Source: an uncultured Eubacteriales bacterium (GTDB lineage Bacteria > Bacillota > Clostridia > Oscillospirales > CAG-272). Taken from it: a stretch of DNA of 11,719 nt. Under the pieces are notes generated by a model that worked only from the letters and a program-made list of their open reading frames with translations, had not been told where the DNA came from and did not search any database. Below, piece by piece: positions 11,294-11,719 of this stretch. Both the position numbers and the translations under genes were made by a program. Within the stretch, counting starts at the first letter, position 1. Every line of letters starts with the position of its first letter. The stretch lies in NCBI GenBank assembly GCA_934446285.1, contig CAKSEI010000032.1, forward strand, positions 1 through 11,719, written 5' to 3'.

Positions 11294-11719
11294 CTATTGC
11301 TTTATTAGCTTTCCCGTTGTCAGGTACTCAGCGAAAAGCCCGTCTATCACGGCTGCGTCGTATCTTCCCTCTTTCACGCGGTAATACGAATGATAGCAGG
11401 TCTGAGAGAAATACTTCGTGTCAAATGGCACGTCGCTTGATGAAACAAGCAGCTCGCCGACGGTTCCCTCGGACGCGGCGATTTTCTTTCGTCTAAGGTC
11501 CTCGAGGGTATTATTTTCCCTGCCTGCCTTTGACATGAGCCTGAGCGAGGTCGTAAGATACGGCTCAGTGAGCGAGAAACGCTCTGCACGTTCGTCCGTA
11601 TATTCATACGCCGATATAAGTATATCTATTTTTCCGCTCTCGAGGGCGCTTTCGCGTGTTCCTACATCGACATCGGTAAATTCAATTGTAAAGCCCGCAC
11701 GGCGTGCTGCCTCCTCCAT
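11294..11719 (-). CDS. Family 3 solute-binding protein of an amino-acid-type ABC transporter, incomplete at both ends
   Basis: The reading frame enters from the right edge, so the N-terminus and signal peptide are not seen; the methionine at the edge is probably internal. The 141 residues match extracellular solute-binding proteins family 3: EFTDVDVGTRESALESGKIDILISAYEYTDERAERFSLTEPYL is the classic region around the ligand-binding lobe, with arginine in the TDERAE block, then LEDLRRKKIAASEGTVGELL and YDAAVIDGLFAEYL. The protein ends at TAG (11296-11294) soon after that last block. Family members usually continue for about 50-60 residues, including a second hinge crossing, so the C-terminus appears lost. 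The deaminase remnant starts within about 10 nt. It may be a pseudogene; whether the product folds is doubtful. Confidence 0.75.
   Translation of the reverse strand: MEEAARRAGFTIEFTDVDVGTRESALESGKIDILISAYEYTDERAERFSLTEPYLTTSLRLMSKAGRENNTLEDLRRKKIAASEGTVGELLVSSSDVPFDTKYFSQTCYHSYYRVKEGRYDAAVIDGLFAEYLTTGKLIKQ

Noticed and set aside
10781..11308. A 175-codon plus-strand frame running through the terminator and across the deaminase remnant
   Set aside because: It passes through a 15-bp terminator stem and is antisense to clear deaminase motifs; its composition is not protein-like.
1..11719. CRISPR arrays, transposases, phage genes or a defence system
   Set aside because: No regularly spaced repeats, no transposase or integrase motifs and no defence-gene signatures were seen on either strand.

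Overview
The window looks like a chromosomal segment from a low-to-mid GC Gram-positive anaerobe of the class Clostridia, probably a gut Oscillospirales or Lachnospirales-type lineage. This is inferred from strong GGAGG-type ribosome binding sites, near-consensus sigma-70/SigA promoters with 17-18 bp spacers, a ferredoxin-thioredoxin reductase catalytic chain paired with thioredoxin, a cytidylate-kinase-like P-loop protein, and a DUF348/G5/3D cell-wall protein. No species can be named from the sequence alone. The content is mainly housekeeping and metabolic. I see no phage, insertion sequence, CRISPR array or defence island.

Layout, left to right. (1) 1-2721, plus strand: the 3' end of an oligopeptide/dipeptide ABC operon, with a DppC/OppC permease tail, OppD-like and OppF-like ATPases that overlap by 8 nt, a small overlapping membrane-protein gene, and a terminator. 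(2) 2759-4869, plus strand: nicotinate phosphoribosyltransferase (NAD salvage), then a very small FTR-type iron-sulfur disulfide reductase and thioredoxin, tightly packed. (3) 4831-4984: a tRNA-Val(GAC) gene with a near-consensus promoter inside an 11-bp inverted repeat, and its own terminator. (4) 5028-5696: a ThrH-type phosphoserine phosphatase/homoserine phosphotransferase with a bidirectional terminator. (5) 5770-8470, minus strand: an S1-domain protein, a cytidylate-kinase-like protein with its own promoter, and a fused YgjP-type metallopeptidase-Nudix protein. (6) 8471-9653: a divergent intergenic region with a consensus promoter driving rplM-rpsI. (7) 9654-10887: a hairpin-rich leader and a membrane-anchored DUF348-G5-3D protein. 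(8) 10894-11719, minus strand: a broken cytidine deaminase directly behind a solute-binding-protein gene that stops early.

The genes do not form one system. Functional units that can be read are peptide import (region 1), NAD salvage cotranscribed with ferredoxin-linked thiol reduction (region 2), a translation/nucleotide cluster (region 5) and the universal L13-S9 pair (region 6). The points most worth a second look are the deaminase locus (an A AAA AAG heptamer in exactly the phase needed for a -1 shift, no ordinary start codon, and a truncated neighbour), the YgjP-Nudix fusion, the compact FTR-thioredoxin pair behind pncB, and the inverted repeat over the tRNA promoter.
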